A DNA stretch of 64,000 nucleotides, from positions 1 through 64,000 of the forward strand of contig JAIOOS010000029.1 of the NCBI GenBank assembly GCA_021414305.1, written 5' to 3'. Under the pieces are notes generated by a model. It searched no databases. It saw only the letters and a list, made by a program, of their open reading frames with translations, and had not been told where the DNA came from. This stretch comes from Burkholderiales bacterium (GTDB lineage: Bacteria > Pseudomonadota > Gammaproteobacteria > Burkholderiales > Burkholderiaceae_C). How positions within the stretch are numbered: position 1 is the stretch's first letter; every line of letters starts with the position of its first letter. A program made the translations under genes and the position numbers. Below, in pieces: positions 49,339 through 58,248 of this stretch.

Positions 49339-52085
49339 CGCCCCTCCTCTCCGGTAGCGTCGGCGAGAGCCTGCACCTCGGCCTGCCAGTCGTCGCGACG
49401 GCAGAGGCCGCGCACGTCGCACCACTCGCACACCGAGCCCTCGCCGAGCGCGCGCAGCGGCGCGCCGCCGCGCAGCCGCGTGATGTCGATCGCGACGCCC
49501 TCGATCAGCGCGCGACCGCTCGCCTCCACCTCCTTGTGTCGCTCGATGCCGAGGGCTTCGCGCGCCTCGAGCGGCAGATAGCCCGCCCGCACCGGCTTGC
49601 CGGTCGCCGCGCCCACCAGCGCCGCGTAGAAGGCGAGCTGCGTGTCTTCGAAGCCGAGCCTGGCCTGCTCCTTCCAACGGGTCTGGCTGCCGGCCTTGTA
49701 GTCGATCAGCTCCAGCACCGGCTCGCCGTCGTCGTCGACCTCGTCGATGCGGTCGACGATGCCGTACAGCTCCACCGCGGCCCCGGGCAGAGGCAGGGTG
49801 AACGACTGCTCGCCGAGCTGCCAGCGGGCGCCCGCCTCGTCGCGCTTGCGCATGAACGCCAGGTAGCGCGGCACGAAGGCGTCGAAGCTGGCCTGCCAGG
49901 GCAGGAAGTCGGCGGCATCGAGGCCGTGCTCGTCGAGGACGACGCGCGCGGCGGTTTGCAGGGCGGCGGCATCGTCGGCCGGATCGGGGTCGGGGGCGCG
50001 GCCTTCGTGGAAGCGGAGCAGCACCTCGTGCAGCCAGTTGCCCCAGTCGCGCTTGTCGAGCCCGGCCTCGATCTCGTCGGCGGCATTCAGGCGCAGCATC
50101 GCGTGGGCGAAGAAGCGGTAGGGGCAGCCGCGCAGGGTCTCGAGCGCCGTCGCCGAGAGACGGTCGGGAACGAGCCCGGGCGCGATCGCCTCGGCGCGGC
50201 TCACCGGCGCCGGCGGCACCAGGGTCGTGGTGCGCGGATCGGTCCAGGCGCGAAACGCGAGTCCCTGTGTCGAGAGCGCGAGGCGAAGCTGTTCGACGAG
50301 GCGGCTGGGCGCCAGCGACTCGGCACCGTCGCGGGCCCGGCGCAGCAAGGTCAAGGGCGCGACGCGCAGCAGCTGGGCGAAGGCGAGCCGCTCGCGACGC
50401 TGCCGCTCCTCGGACGAGGCGATGCCGGCGAGCGCGGCGGCCTCGCGCGGCAGCAAGCCTTCGGGCGGCGACCAGGCGCCGAGGCGCGCGTCGCAGCCGG
50501 GCAGCACCACGGCGGCGAAGGGGCGCAGCATCGCTCGCGCGAGCGGCGTGACGTGGACATCGGCGCCGTCGTCCGGCGCATCCGGCGAGAGGCTCGGCTC
50601 GGGGCGGAAGGTGGCCTGCTCGAGGACCTCGTCGCACCAGCGCGTGAACTCCGCGAGGCTCAGCGAAAGATCGGCCAGCGCGGCCAGGCGCTCTTCGCGC
50701 TCGCCGGCCTGGAGATCGAGCAGCAGCGCCTGCAGCAGAACCGCGCCGGCCGCGTCGTCGGCCAGGAGCGACAGGCCGCCGCCGGCGCGAAGCGCCTCGA
50801 GCGTCGCCGCGAGCCACCCGGAAAGCGGCGCCGACCCCAGCTCCTGCAACGGTCGCAGCACCGCGACCGCGTCGTCGCGCAGGCGCTCGGCGGCTGCGTC
50901 GCGCAGCGGCACGGTCGCCAGGCCGGCGACCCGCGAGACGCCGGCGCGGCGGACGCGGGCTTCGAGCGCGGCGACGGCATGCCGGTCGTGCCGGCCCCAG
51001 CGCGTGCCGCTCTTCAGCCAGTCGAGCAGCGCGTCGTTGCCGGCATCGTGCCGGGCGCTGTGCAGCAAGGCCATGAAGCCGGCCGCGGCGCGCGTGGTCG
51101 AGAGCCGCCATCCGGTCTCGTCGACGACCTGCGCGCCGCTGCGCACCAGCAGCTCGTGGACCCGGCGTACGAGCAGCCGGTCGTGGGCCACGAGCGCCAC
51201 CGGTCGACGGCCGGCCGACAGGTCGGCCAGCACCTGGGCCGCGGCCGACTGCGCCTCGTCCTCGAAGCCGGGGCAGGCGCCGAGCGCCGGCAAGGGCCGC
51301 GATGCCGGCCAGGCGAACAGCGCGCCTTCGGGCGGATCGAGAACGAGGGTGAGGCTCGGCGCGGAGGCTTCGCCAAGCAGCGATCCGACCAGCGCGTCGG
51401 GGCCGCCCCCCTCGATCGTGATCCAGGCCGAGGGTCGAAGGCCGAACAGCGCGTCGGTACGCGGCGGCGGCGCCAGCGCGGCCCAACGAACGGCGATGGC
51501 GGCGAGGTCGCGCTCGCGCCGCCCGCCGGGCGGCAGGGCGCGCTCGAGCTCGGTCCATGCCGCGGCCCGGGCGGCCGGCGGCTTCGTCGCCATCGCCTGA
51601 AGCAGCTCGTGCACCGTGGCGACCAGGCGGCCGATGGACTGGTCGAAGCCGAGGCCGTCGCGGCGGGACCATTCGACGCCCCAGCGCTGGCCGAGCAGGA
51701 GCTTGCGCGCGATCAGCCGGTCGATCGGCGGCGACAGCGTGGGCGCGCCGCCGGCCGCGTCGGTCGCGGGGCCCAGGCTCTCGGCCAGCGTCCGGGCCGT
51801 CTCGACGCGTGGCATCCAGCCGGCGCCGGCCGCCAGCGCCCGTCGCAGGGGTTCGATGAGCTGGACGAAGGGCACGAGGACGACGGCGTCGCGCCGGTCG
51901 ACGCCGTGCTCGTCGAGCCAGCCGCGGATCGCGCCGGCGGTCGCGCGCCACGCCGTCGCGACGTCCGTTCCCGCCTCGATCTCGCGCCGCTCGCCGGCAG
52001 CGGCGGGGCGCGGGTCGTCCGCCGGCGCTTCGTCGGCGAACAGGTCGAGCGTCTTGCCTCGGGGCAGGTCCTTCATAGCGGGCAT
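49335..52085 (-). CDS. addB: AddB-type nuclease subunit
   Basis: A 916-residue partner of AddA. The N-terminal helicase-like part is degenerate, with no Walker A seen. The C-terminal nuclease has LHEVLLRFHEG, GIVDRIDEV and ELIDYKAGSQTRW. Four cysteines suited to a 4Fe-4S cluster flank it: one in LRGCPYRFFAHA and three in SVCEWCDVRGLCRRDDW, the arrangement known for AddB. Starts at ATG 52085 or ATG 52076 are both possible; neither has a good ribosome-binding site. Divergent from trxA with 99 nt between. Confidence 0.88.
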   Translation of the reverse strand: MPAMKDLPRGKTLDLFADEAPADDPRPAAAGERREIEAGTDVATAWRATAGAIRGWLDEHGVDRRDAVVLVPFVQLIEPLRRALAAGAGWMPRVETARTLAESLGPATDAAGGAPTLSPPIDRLIARKLLLGQRWGVEWSRRDGLGFDQSIGRLVATVHELLQAMATKPPAARAAAWTELERALPPGGRRERDLAAIAVRWAALAPPPRTDALFGLRPSAWITIEGGGPDALVGSLLGEASAPSLTLVLDPPEGALFAWPASRPLPALGACPGFEDEAQSAAAQVLADLSAGRRPVALVAHDRLLVRRVHELLVRSGAQVVDETGWRLSTTRAAAGFMALLHSARHDAGNDALLDWLKSGTRWGRHDRHAVAALEARVRRAGVSRVAGLATVPLRDAAAERLRDDAVAVLRPLQELGSAPLSGWLAATLEALRAGGGLSLLADDAAGAVLLQALLLDLQAGEREERLAALADLSLSLAEFTRWCDEVLEQATFRPEPSLSPDAPDDGADVHVTPLARAMLRPFAAVVLPGCDARLGAWSPPEGLLPREAAALAGIASSEERQRRERLAFAQLLRVAPLTLLRRARDGAESLAPSRLVEQLRLALSTQGLAFRAWTDPRTTTLVPPAPVSRAEAIAPGLVPDRLSATALETLRGCPYRFFAHAMLRLNAADEIEAGLDKRDWGNWLHEVLLRFHEGRAPDPDPADDAAALQTAARVVLDEHGLDAADFLPWQASFDAFVPRYLAFMRKRDEAGARWQLGEQSFTLPLPGAAVELYGIVDRIDEVDDDGEPVLELIDYKAGSQTRWKEQARLGFEDTQLAFYAALVGAATGKPVRAGYLPLEAREALGIERHKEVEASGRALIEGVAIDITRLRGGAPLRALGEGSVCEWCDVRGLCRRDDWQAEVQALADATGEEGR

Positions 52086-52184
52086 GGATCGCGACCATAG
52101 CGCGGCGCCGGCTTGCGCGACGGCGCCTCCGCCAACATTTCAGGTCACCCTATGCCAGAATGCCTCGACCCGAGGACGACACCC

Positions 52185-52514
52185 ATGAGCAGCGATCTGA
52201 TCACCCACACCTCCGACGCGTCCTTCAATGCCGATGTCATCGAGGCCGGCACGCCGGTCCTGGTCGACTACTGGGCCGAGTGGTGCGGGCCGTGCAAGAT
52301 GATCGCGCCGATCCTCGACGAGGTGTCCAAGACCTACGACGGCAAGCTGCGCGTCGCCAAGATGAACGTCGACGAGAACCGCGACGTGCCCGCCAAGTAC
52401 GGCATCCGCGGCATCCCGACCCTGATGCTGTTCAAGAACGGCGAGCTCGCCGCCACCAAGGTCGGCGCCCTTTCCAAGGCCCAGTTGACGGCCTTCATCG
52501 ACAGTCACCTATAA
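52185..52514 (+). CDS. trxA: Thioredoxin 1
   Basis: A 109-residue thioredoxin. The redox site WCGPC has Cys34 and Cys37, preceded by LVDYWAEW, with cis-Pro in RGIPTLMLFKNG and Asp28 under the active site. It lacks a signal peptide, so it is cytoplasmic. The order trxA-rho is conserved in beta- and gammaproteobacteria, and rho follows after a long leader. ATG 52185 gives the standard length. Confidence 0.97.
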   Translation: MSSDLITHTSDASFNADVIEAGTPVLVDYWAEWCGPCKMIAPILDEVSKTYDGKLRVAKMNVDENRDVPAKYGIRGIPTLMLFKNGELAATKVGALSKAQLTAFIDSHL

Positions 52515-52752
52515 TCTGCGCATAGACGGGCCGCCCGCGACGGGTGGCCTGGCGAGACTGCTAGCCGGCGCGCGCCGGAACCGATCGCACCCGATCGGTC
52601 CGTGTAGCTTCCCGGAATACCGCAAAGCGCTATCCGCTTCGCTTCCTGACCGTCCTCGTTCTTCCCGGTCGCGATAACTCCGCGGCTCCTTCTCCACCGG
52701 CCTGTCTGGCCGGTGCGTTGCCCCAAGCCACGCGACCCGCGTCGCCCACCCC
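52515..52752 (+). promoter_or_regulatory. Long rho leader region
   Basis: The 238 nt between trxA and rho contain no plausible gene. rho is usually autoregulated by Rho-dependent attenuation in its own untranslated leader, and a leader of this size is consistent with that. I see C-rich, G-poor stretches suited to Rho loading (for example around 52640-52700). No intrinsic terminator with a U-tract is apparent after trxA. Confidence 0.45.
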
Positions 52753-54015
52753 ATGCACCTCTCCGAACTGAAAGCCCTCCACGTCTCCGAGCTCATCAAG
52801 ATGGGTGAAGCGCTGGAGATCGAGAACGTCGCCCGCATGCGCAAGCAGGAGCTCATGTTCGCGATCATGAAGAAGCGCGCCAAGAACGGCGAGCAGGTCT
52901 TCGGCGACGGCGTCCTCGAGGTCCTGCCCGACGGCTTCGGCTTCCTGCGCTCGCCCGAGGCGAGCTACATGGCGTCGACCGACGACATCTACCTCTCGCC
53001 GAGCCAGGTGCGCCGCTTCAACCTGCACACCGGCGACATGGTCGAGGGGGAGGTCCGGGTGCCCAAGGACGGCGAGCGCTACTTCGCGCTCGTGAAGGTC
53101 GACAAGATCAACGACCTCTCGCCCGAGGAGAGCAAGCACAAGATCATGTTCGAGAACCTGACGCCGCTCTTCCCCAAGGAGCAGTTCAAGCTCGAGCGCG
53201 ACATCAAGAACGAGGAGAACATCACCAGCCGCATCGTCGACCTGATCGCCCCCATCGGCAAGGGCCAGCGCGCCCTCCTCGTCTCGGCGCCCAAGAGCGG
53301 CAAGACGGTGATGATGCAGAACCTGGCGCACGCCCTGATCGCCAACTATCCCGAGGTCTACCTGATCGTGCTGCTGGTCGACGAGCGGCCCGAGGAAGTG
53401 ACCGAGATGCAGCGCACCGTGCGCGGCGAGGTCATCAGCTCCACCTTCGACGAGCCCGCCGCCCGCCACGTGCAGGTCGCCGAGATGGTGATCGAGCGCG
53501 CCAAGCGCCTGGTCGAGATGAAGAAGGACGTGGTGATCCTGCTCGACTCGATCACCCGCCTGGCCCGCGCCTACAACAACGTGCTGCCGTCCTCGGGCAA
53601 GGTGCTGACCGGCGGCGTCGACGCCAACGCGCTGCAGCGGCCGAAGCGCTTCTTCGGCGCGGCGCGCAACATCGAGGAAGGCGGCTCGCTCACGATCATC
53701 GGCACCGCCCTGGTCGAGACCGGCAGCCGCATGGACGAGGTGATCTACGAGGAATTCAAGGGCACCGGCAACTGCGAGATCCACCTCGACCGCCGGATGT
53801 CGGAAAAGCGCGTCTACCCGTCGATCCTGCTCAACAAGAGCGGCACCCGGCGCGAGGAGCTGCTGCTCAAGCCGGAGATCCTGCAGAAGAGCTGGATCCT
53901 GAGAAAGCTCCTCTACTCGATGGACGAGATCGAGGCGATGGAGTTCATCCTCGAGAAGATGAAGGCGACCAAGAACAACCTCGACTTCTTCGACATGATG
54001 CGCAGAGGCGGCTGA
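52753..54015 (+). CDS. rho: Transcription termination factor Rho
   Basis: A 420-residue Rho hexameric RNA translocase. The N-terminal helical part (MHLSELKALHVSELIKMGE) is followed by the RNA-binding cold-shock-like domain (DGFGFLRSPEASYMASTDDIYLS in pieces). The motor has Walker A APKSGKT (about 181-187), Walker B VVILLDSITRLARAYN, the Q-loop GKVLTGGVDANALQRPKRFF (quoted in part), and the R-loop GTGNCEIHLDRR. Length and all motifs are standard. Confidence 0.98.
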   Translation: MHLSELKALHVSELIKMGEALEIENVARMRKQELMFAIMKKRAKNGEQVFGDGVLEVLPDGFGFLRSPEASYMASTDDIYLSPSQVRRFNLHTGDMVEGEVRVPKDGERYFALVKVDKINDLSPEESKHKIMFENLTPLFPKEQFKLERDIKNEENITSRIVDLIAPIGKGQRALLVSAPKSGKTVMMQNLAHALIANYPEVYLIVLLVDERPEEVTEMQRTVRGEVISSTFDEPAARHVQVAEMVIERAKRLVEMKKDVVILLDSITRLARAYNNVLPSSGKVLTGGVDANALQRPKRFFGAARNIEEGGSLTIIGTALVETGSRMDEVIYEEFKGTGNCEIHLDRRMSEKRVYPSILLNKSGTRREELLLKPEILQKSWILRKLLYSMDEIEAMEFILEKMKATKNNLDFFDMMRRGG

Positions 54016-54098
54016 GTTAGAATCCTGGGTTTTTCGGAAAGTGCACCGCTGGAATCGTCCGGCGAGGTGTGGCTCCCGGCTCCACGCAGAGGTTTCCC

Positions 54099-54359
54099 AT
54101 GAAAGAAGGCATCCACCCCGAATATCGCGAAGTCTGCTTCGTCGATCTTTCCAACGGCTGGAAATTCGTGACCCGCTCCTGCGCCCAGACGCGCGAGAAG
54201 ATCACGATGGAAGACGGCCGCGAGCTGCCGCTCTACAAGCTCGAGTCGACCAGCGAGTCGCACCCGTTCTACACCGGCACGCAGAAGAGCGTCGATTCGC
54301 TCGGCGGCCGGGTCGAGAAGTTCCGCAACAAGTTCGCGCACCTCAAGGCCAAGAAGTAA
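54099..54359 (+). CDS. rpmE2: 50S ribosomal protein L31 type B
   Basis: An 86-residue bL31 of the zinc-free type B. It begins KEGIHPEYREVCFVDLSNG and lacks the CxxC pairs that bind zinc in type A. SHPFYTGTQKSVDSLGGRVE and the basic end KFRNKFAHLKAKK are characteristic. ATG 54099 is chosen over an upstream in-frame ATG because family members start MK-x-GIHP. Type B forms are often favoured under zinc limitation; no Zur site is visible here. Confidence 0.96.
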   Translation: MKEGIHPEYREVCFVDLSNGWKFVTRSCAQTREKITMEDGRELPLYKLESTSESHPFYTGTQKSVDSLGGRVEKFRNKFAHLKAKK

Positions 54360-54377
54360 GCGCCTTGCGGCGTCCGG

Positions 54378-54403
54378 AAAAGGCAGCTTCGGCTGCCTTT
54401 TTT
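54378..54403 (+). terminator. Rho-independent terminator after rpmE2
   Basis: A GGCAGC-TTCG-GCTGCC hairpin with a stable UUCG-type tetraloop is flanked by AAAA and a run of seven T (54397 region to 54403). It starts 18 nt after the rpmE2 stop. It is the clearest intrinsic terminator in the window and should end the rho-rpmE2 transcript. Confidence 0.93.
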
Positions 54404-54474
54404 GCGCCTGCCGCCGGCGCCCCGGGAGCCCTGGCTTCTGTTGCATCATTCGGCGTGCTCCGACCGCCGCCCGC

Positions 54475-56133
54475 GTGAACTCCCCCAACCCGGCCCTCGT
54501 CAGCCAGCGCGAAGCCGAGCCGCTGCCGCGGCTCCTTCTCCTCCTCTTCTGCACCGCCTACGTGCTGCCCGGCGTGTTCGGCCGCGATCCGTGGAAGAGC
54601 GCCGACATCACCGCCTTCGGCTACATCGTCAATATCGCCCAGGGCAAGACCTCGTGGTTCGCGCCCACCGTGGGCGGCCTGCCGACGGCCGACGGCGCCC
54701 TGCTGCCCTACTGGATCGGCGCGATCTTCGTCAAGGCGATGCCCTGGCTCGATCCGACCCTGGCGGCCCGTATCCCCTTCGCCCTGCTGCTCGCGCTGAC
54801 CCTCGCCCTCGCCTGGTACGCCACCTACCATCTCGCGCGCAGCGATTCGGCGCAGCCCCTTCCCTTCGCCTTCGGCGGCGAGGCCACGCCGGCCGACTAT
54901 GCCCGCGCCATCGCCGACGGCGCCCTGCTTGCCGTCATCGCCTCGCTCGGCCTGCTGCAGCTCGGCCACGAGACCACTCCCGATCTCGCGCAGCTCGCGG
55001 CGGTGGCCCTCTACCTCTACGGCCTGGCCGCGGCGGTCCGCCACTCCATCAAAGGCGGTCTCGCGGCGGGGCTCGCCTTGCCGATGCTCGCGGCGAGCGG
55101 CGCGCCGAGCATCGCGCTGCTGCTCGGCGCCGTCGGCCTGGCCGTGACGCTGATCTCACGCCGGCCGGGCTGGGCCCGCCAGGCCGCCTTCATCGTCGTC
55201 GGCGTGCTGCTCGCCGTGACCGCGGCGTCGCTGCTCGGCGCCTGGGCCAATCGCCTCGGCAACTATCGGCACCACAGCCAGGTCGTCTCGCTCGTTCGCG
55301 AGTTCGCCTGGTTCACCTGGCCGGCCTGGCCGCTGGCGCTCTTCACGATCTGGAAGTGGCGCCGCCGCCTGCTCGACGAGCACCTCGCCCTGCCGCTCGG
55401 CTGCACCCTGGCGTTGCTGGCGGTGTGGATCGGCATGGGCGGCTCGAGCCGGGCGCTGATGCTCGCCCTGCCGCCGCTGGCAGTGCTGGCCGCGTTCGCG
55501 CTGCCGACGCTGCAGCGCAGCGCCGCCGCGGCGATCGACTGGTTCTCGGTCTTCTTCTTCACCATCGCCGCGGCGACCGGCTGGGCGTTCTATGTCGCGA
55601 TCCAGACCGGCACGCCGGCCAAGCTCGCGGCGAACGTCGACAAGCTGTCGCCGGGGTTCCAGAACACGTTCTCGCCGCTCGCCCTGGCCCTTGCCGTCGC
55701 CGCGACGGTGGCCTGGGCGTGGCTGGTGAAGTGGCGCACCGGCCGCCACCGCCATCCGATGTGGAAGAGCATGGTGTTGCCGGCCGGAGGCGTGACCCTG
55801 AGCCTGCTGCTGGTGATGACCGTCCTGCTGCCGCCGTTCGACAACGCGCGCAGCTACCGCTCGATGGTGCATCGGGTGGCGCGGCAGATTGCGCCGCCGA
55901 ACTGCATCTCGACGCCGGGCATGTCGCGGGCGCAGATCGTCGCCCTCGAGTACCAGGGCGGCTGGCGCGTCGACGCGGTCACGCCGCCGGGCCGGTCGGC
56001 CTGCGAGATCCTGATGCTGCCGAGCAATCGCAATCCGCCCGACGGATCGTGGCTGTTCGTCGCGCGCGAGCGGCGTGTGCGCAGCGAGGACGAGATGATC
56101 GACATCTACCAGCGCAGCGCCGCGGCGCGCTGA
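54475..56133 (+). CDS. ArnT/PMT-like membrane glycosyltransferase
   Basis: A 552-residue polytopic inner-membrane protein with about 12 hydrophobic segments. GRDPWKSADITAFGY near residue 37 places an acidic residue in the first periplasmic loop, as in GT-C enzymes such as ArnT and other polyprenyl-phosphate-sugar transferases. The C-terminal periplasmic part holds two cysteines (NCISTPG and SACEIL). GTG 54475 is the likely start. The acceptor and sugar are unknown. It converges on phoR with 9 nt between. Confidence 0.75.
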   Translation: MNSPNPALVSQREAEPLPRLLLLLFCTAYVLPGVFGRDPWKSADITAFGYIVNIAQGKTSWFAPTVGGLPTADGALLPYWIGAIFVKAMPWLDPTLAARIPFALLLALTLALAWYATYHLARSDSAQPLPFAFGGEATPADYARAIADGALLAVIASLGLLQLGHETTPDLAQLAAVALYLYGLAAAVRHSIKGGLAAGLALPMLAASGAPSIALLLGAVGLAVTLISRRPGWARQAAFIVVGVLLAVTAASLLGAWANRLGNYRHHSQVVSLVREFAWFTWPAWPLALFTIWKWRRRLLDEHLALPLGCTLALLAVWIGMGGSSRALMLALPPLAVLAAFALPTLQRSAAAAIDWFSVFFFTIAAATGWAFYVAIQTGTPAKLAANVDKLSPGFQNTFSPLALALAVAATVAWAWLVKWRTGRHRHPMWKSMVLPAGGVTLSLLLVMTVLLPPFDNARSYRSMVHRVARQIAPPNCISTPGMSRAQIVALEYQGGWRVDAVTPPGRSACEILMLPSNRNPPDGSWLFVARERRVRSEDEMIDIYQRSAAAR

Positions 56134-56142
56134 CCGCCCGCC

Positions 56143-57507
56143 TCAGCGGCCGATGGCGGCGACCTCGGCGGCCGCGTCGGTATCGCTCGCCGGCGGCGCG
56201 GGCTCGTCGCGAACCCGCGCCGCGGGAAAGAGGAGGCGGAAGGTCGAACCCTTGCCGAGCTCGCTCGCCACGTCGAGCTCGCCGCCGTGCCGCTGCGCGA
56301 CGTGCTTGACGATCGCCAGGCCGAGCCCGGTGCCGCCCGATTCGCGCGAGCGGCTGCTGTCGACCCGGTAGAAGCGCTCGGTCAGCCGCGGCAGGTGCTC
56401 GCGGGCGATGCCACGCCCGGTATCGGCGACGACGACCTCGCCCATGCCGTTGTCGATGCGCTTCCAGGCGACGTCGATCCGGCCGCCGTCGGGCGTGTAG
56501 CGCACCGCGTTGTTGACCAGGTTGCCGATCGCGCTCTGCAGCTCCGACTCGTTGCCCGCGATCCGCGCCTCGCCGGGTTCGGCGAAGGCGATCGTGTGCC
56601 GACCGGCCGAAAGCGCCCGCGCCTCGGCCTCGACCTGGGCGAAGAGGCCCGCGACCCGCACCCACTTGTCGCCGGTCGGGCGCGGGCTGCCCTCGAGCTG
56701 GGCCAGGGTCAGCAGGTCGCCGACCAGGTTGCCCATGCGTTCGGCCTGCTGCGTCATGAGGAGGAGAACGCGCTTCTGCTCGACTTCGGTGAGGGGCAGG
56801 TTGCGCATCGTCTCGAGAAAGCCCGAGAGCACGGTGAGCGGCGTGCGGATCTCGTGTGACACGTTGGCGACGAAATCGCGGCGCATCGCGTCCGAGCGTT
56901 CGCGCTCGGTCAGGTCCTGCGAGATCACGAGCTTGGAGCCCGCGCCGTAGCGGCGAATGAGCACCTGGAGCGAACCCTGGGCGCGCGGGTCGCGCAGGGC
57001 GATCGGCTCCTCGAAGTTGCCGGCCTGCAGGTAGTCGACGAACGCCGGCGAGCGGATCAGGTTGGTGACGCGCTGACGCCGATCGCGCTCCGGGTCGAGC
57101 CCGAAGTGATCGGCCGCGCGCGCGTTGCACCACTCGATCTGGTCGTTGGCATCGAGCAGCAGCACGCCGTTCGGCGAGGCCTGCATCGCGGCGACGAACT
57201 GGGTCAGGTGCATGCGCTCGACCTCGGCTTCGCGCTCGAGGCCGCGCAGGCGGCGCTCGATCCGGTAGGCGAGTTCGCCCCAGAAGCCGGTGTCGCGCGG
57301 CGCCGTGTCCTCGAGAGATCCGCGCAGCCAGCGCATCAGGCGCCAGCCGCGCAGCGCGTCTGCGAGCACGACCATGAAGAATCCGAGCATGCCGCCGAGC
57401 GCGCCGCCGAGCGCGCCGCCCCTTTCGCCGCCGGCGAGCAGGCCGATCACGCTGCCTAAAGCGATCGCCAGGAAGCCGGCGATCAGGCGGGGCAGCAATC
57501 CGGTCAT
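56143..57507 (-). CDS. phoR: Phosphate regulon sensor kinase PhoR
   Basis: A 454-residue PhoR. Two N-terminal membrane segments (about 5-25 and 33-50, glycine-rich between) precede a short cytoplasmic linker and a PAS domain (about 100-200; NGVLLLDANDQIEWCNA). The phosphoacceptor is His218 in ANVSHEIRTPLTVLSG; the ATPase has NLVNNAVRYTP, VADTGRGI and GGTGLGLAIVKHV. Family knowledge: it senses phosphate through the Pst complex and PhoU. Last gene of the pst-pho operon, 25 nt after phoB. Confidence 0.96.
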   Translation of the reverse strand: MTGLLPRLIAGFLAIALGSVIGLLAGGERGGALGGALGGMLGFFMVVLADALRGWRLMRWLRGSLEDTAPRDTGFWGELAYRIERRLRGLEREAEVERMHLTQFVAAMQASPNGVLLLDANDQIEWCNARAADHFGLDPERDRRQRVTNLIRSPAFVDYLQAGNFEEPIALRDPRAQGSLQVLIRRYGAGSKLVISQDLTERERSDAMRRDFVANVSHEIRTPLTVLSGFLETMRNLPLTEVEQKRVLLLMTQQAERMGNLVGDLLTLAQLEGSPRPTGDKWVRVAGLFAQVEAEARALSAGRHTIAFAEPGEARIAGNESELQSAIGNLVNNAVRYTPDGGRIDVAWKRIDNGMGEVVVADTGRGIAREHLPRLTERFYRVDSSRSRESGGTGLGLAIVKHVAQRHGGELDVASELGKGSTFRLLFPAARVRDEPAPPASDTDAAAEVAAIGR

Positions 57508-57532
57508 CGGCGCCGCGGGCGCGTGCCCAGGA

Positions 57533-58231
57533 TCAGGCCGCCGCGGCCTGCGGGTGGGTGAGCCGGTAGCCGGCGCCGCGCACCGTCTCGATCATGTGCT
57601 GGCAGGAGACGGCAGCGAGCGATTCGCGCAACCGCTTGATGTGAACGTCGACAGTGCGCTCCTCGATGAAGACGTGGTCGCCCCAGACCCGATCGAGCAG
57701 CTGGGCGCGGCTGTGCACCCGCTCGGGATGCGTCATGAGGAAGTGGAGCAGCCTGAACTCGGTGGCGCCGATCTTGACCTCGCGCCCCTGGCTGGTGACC
57801 CGCCGCGTTGCCGGGTTGATGGTCAGCGCGCCCACCTCGACCGCGCTGTCGAGCGCGTCGGGAGCACGGCGACGCAGCACGGCGCGGATCCGCGCCAGCA
57901 GCTCGTTGGCCGAGAACGGCTTGGTCAGGTAGTCGTCGGCGCCGGCGTCGAGGCCGGAAACCCGGTCGGCTTCCTCGGCGCGCGCGGTGAGCATGATGAT
58001 CGGCAGCTCGCGCGTGCGTGCCTGGGCGCGCCAGGCGCGCGCCAGCGCGTGACCGCTCGCGCCCGGCAGCATCCAGTCGAGCACGACCAGGCTCGGCAGC
58101 ACGCCGTCGACCGCCACCTGGGCCTGCTCGGCGTCGCCGGCGATCGTCACCTCGTAGCCGGCATGGCGCAGGTTGATCGAGATCAGCTCGGCGATCGCGG
58201 GTTCGTCTTCGACGACGAGGATTCGGCTCAT
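57533..58231 (-). CDS. phoB: Phosphate regulon response regulator PhoB
   Basis: A 232-residue response regulator. The receiver domain has VVEDEPA and Asp52 in VVLDWMLPG, with Lys in GADDYLTKPF. The C-terminal winged helix (about 130-228) contains RVHSRAQLLDRVWGDHVFIE (quoted in part) and VDVHIKRLRESL, the recognition helix of PhoB. It would bind the PHO boxes upstream of pstS. Located between phoU and phoR in the same operon. Confidence 0.97.
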   Translation of the reverse strand: MSRILVVEDEPAIAELISINLRHAGYEVTIAGDAEQAQVAVDGVLPSLVVLDWMLPGASGHALARAWRAQARTRELPIIMLTARAEEADRVSGLDAGADDYLTKPFSANELLARIRAVLRRRAPDALDSAVEVGALTINPATRRVTSQGREVKIGATEFRLLHFLMTHPERVHSRAQLLDRVWGDHVFIEERTVDVHIKRLRESLAAVSCQHMIETVRGAGYRLTHPQAAAA

Positions 58232-58248
58232 TTGCTTCCTTGTGCCCC

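Noticed and set aside
49536..52100. A long plus-strand frame over addB
   Set aside because: It is a shadow of addB; its composition (Arg, Gly, Gln-rich) has no domain and the minus strand has clear nuclease motifs.
57407..57425. Repeated GCCGCCGAGCGCGCCGCC units at the phoR N-terminus, considered as a tandem repeat or regulatory element
   Set aside because: They encode the Gly/Ala-rich loop between the two membrane helices (GGALGGALGGMLG) and are explained by codon bias.
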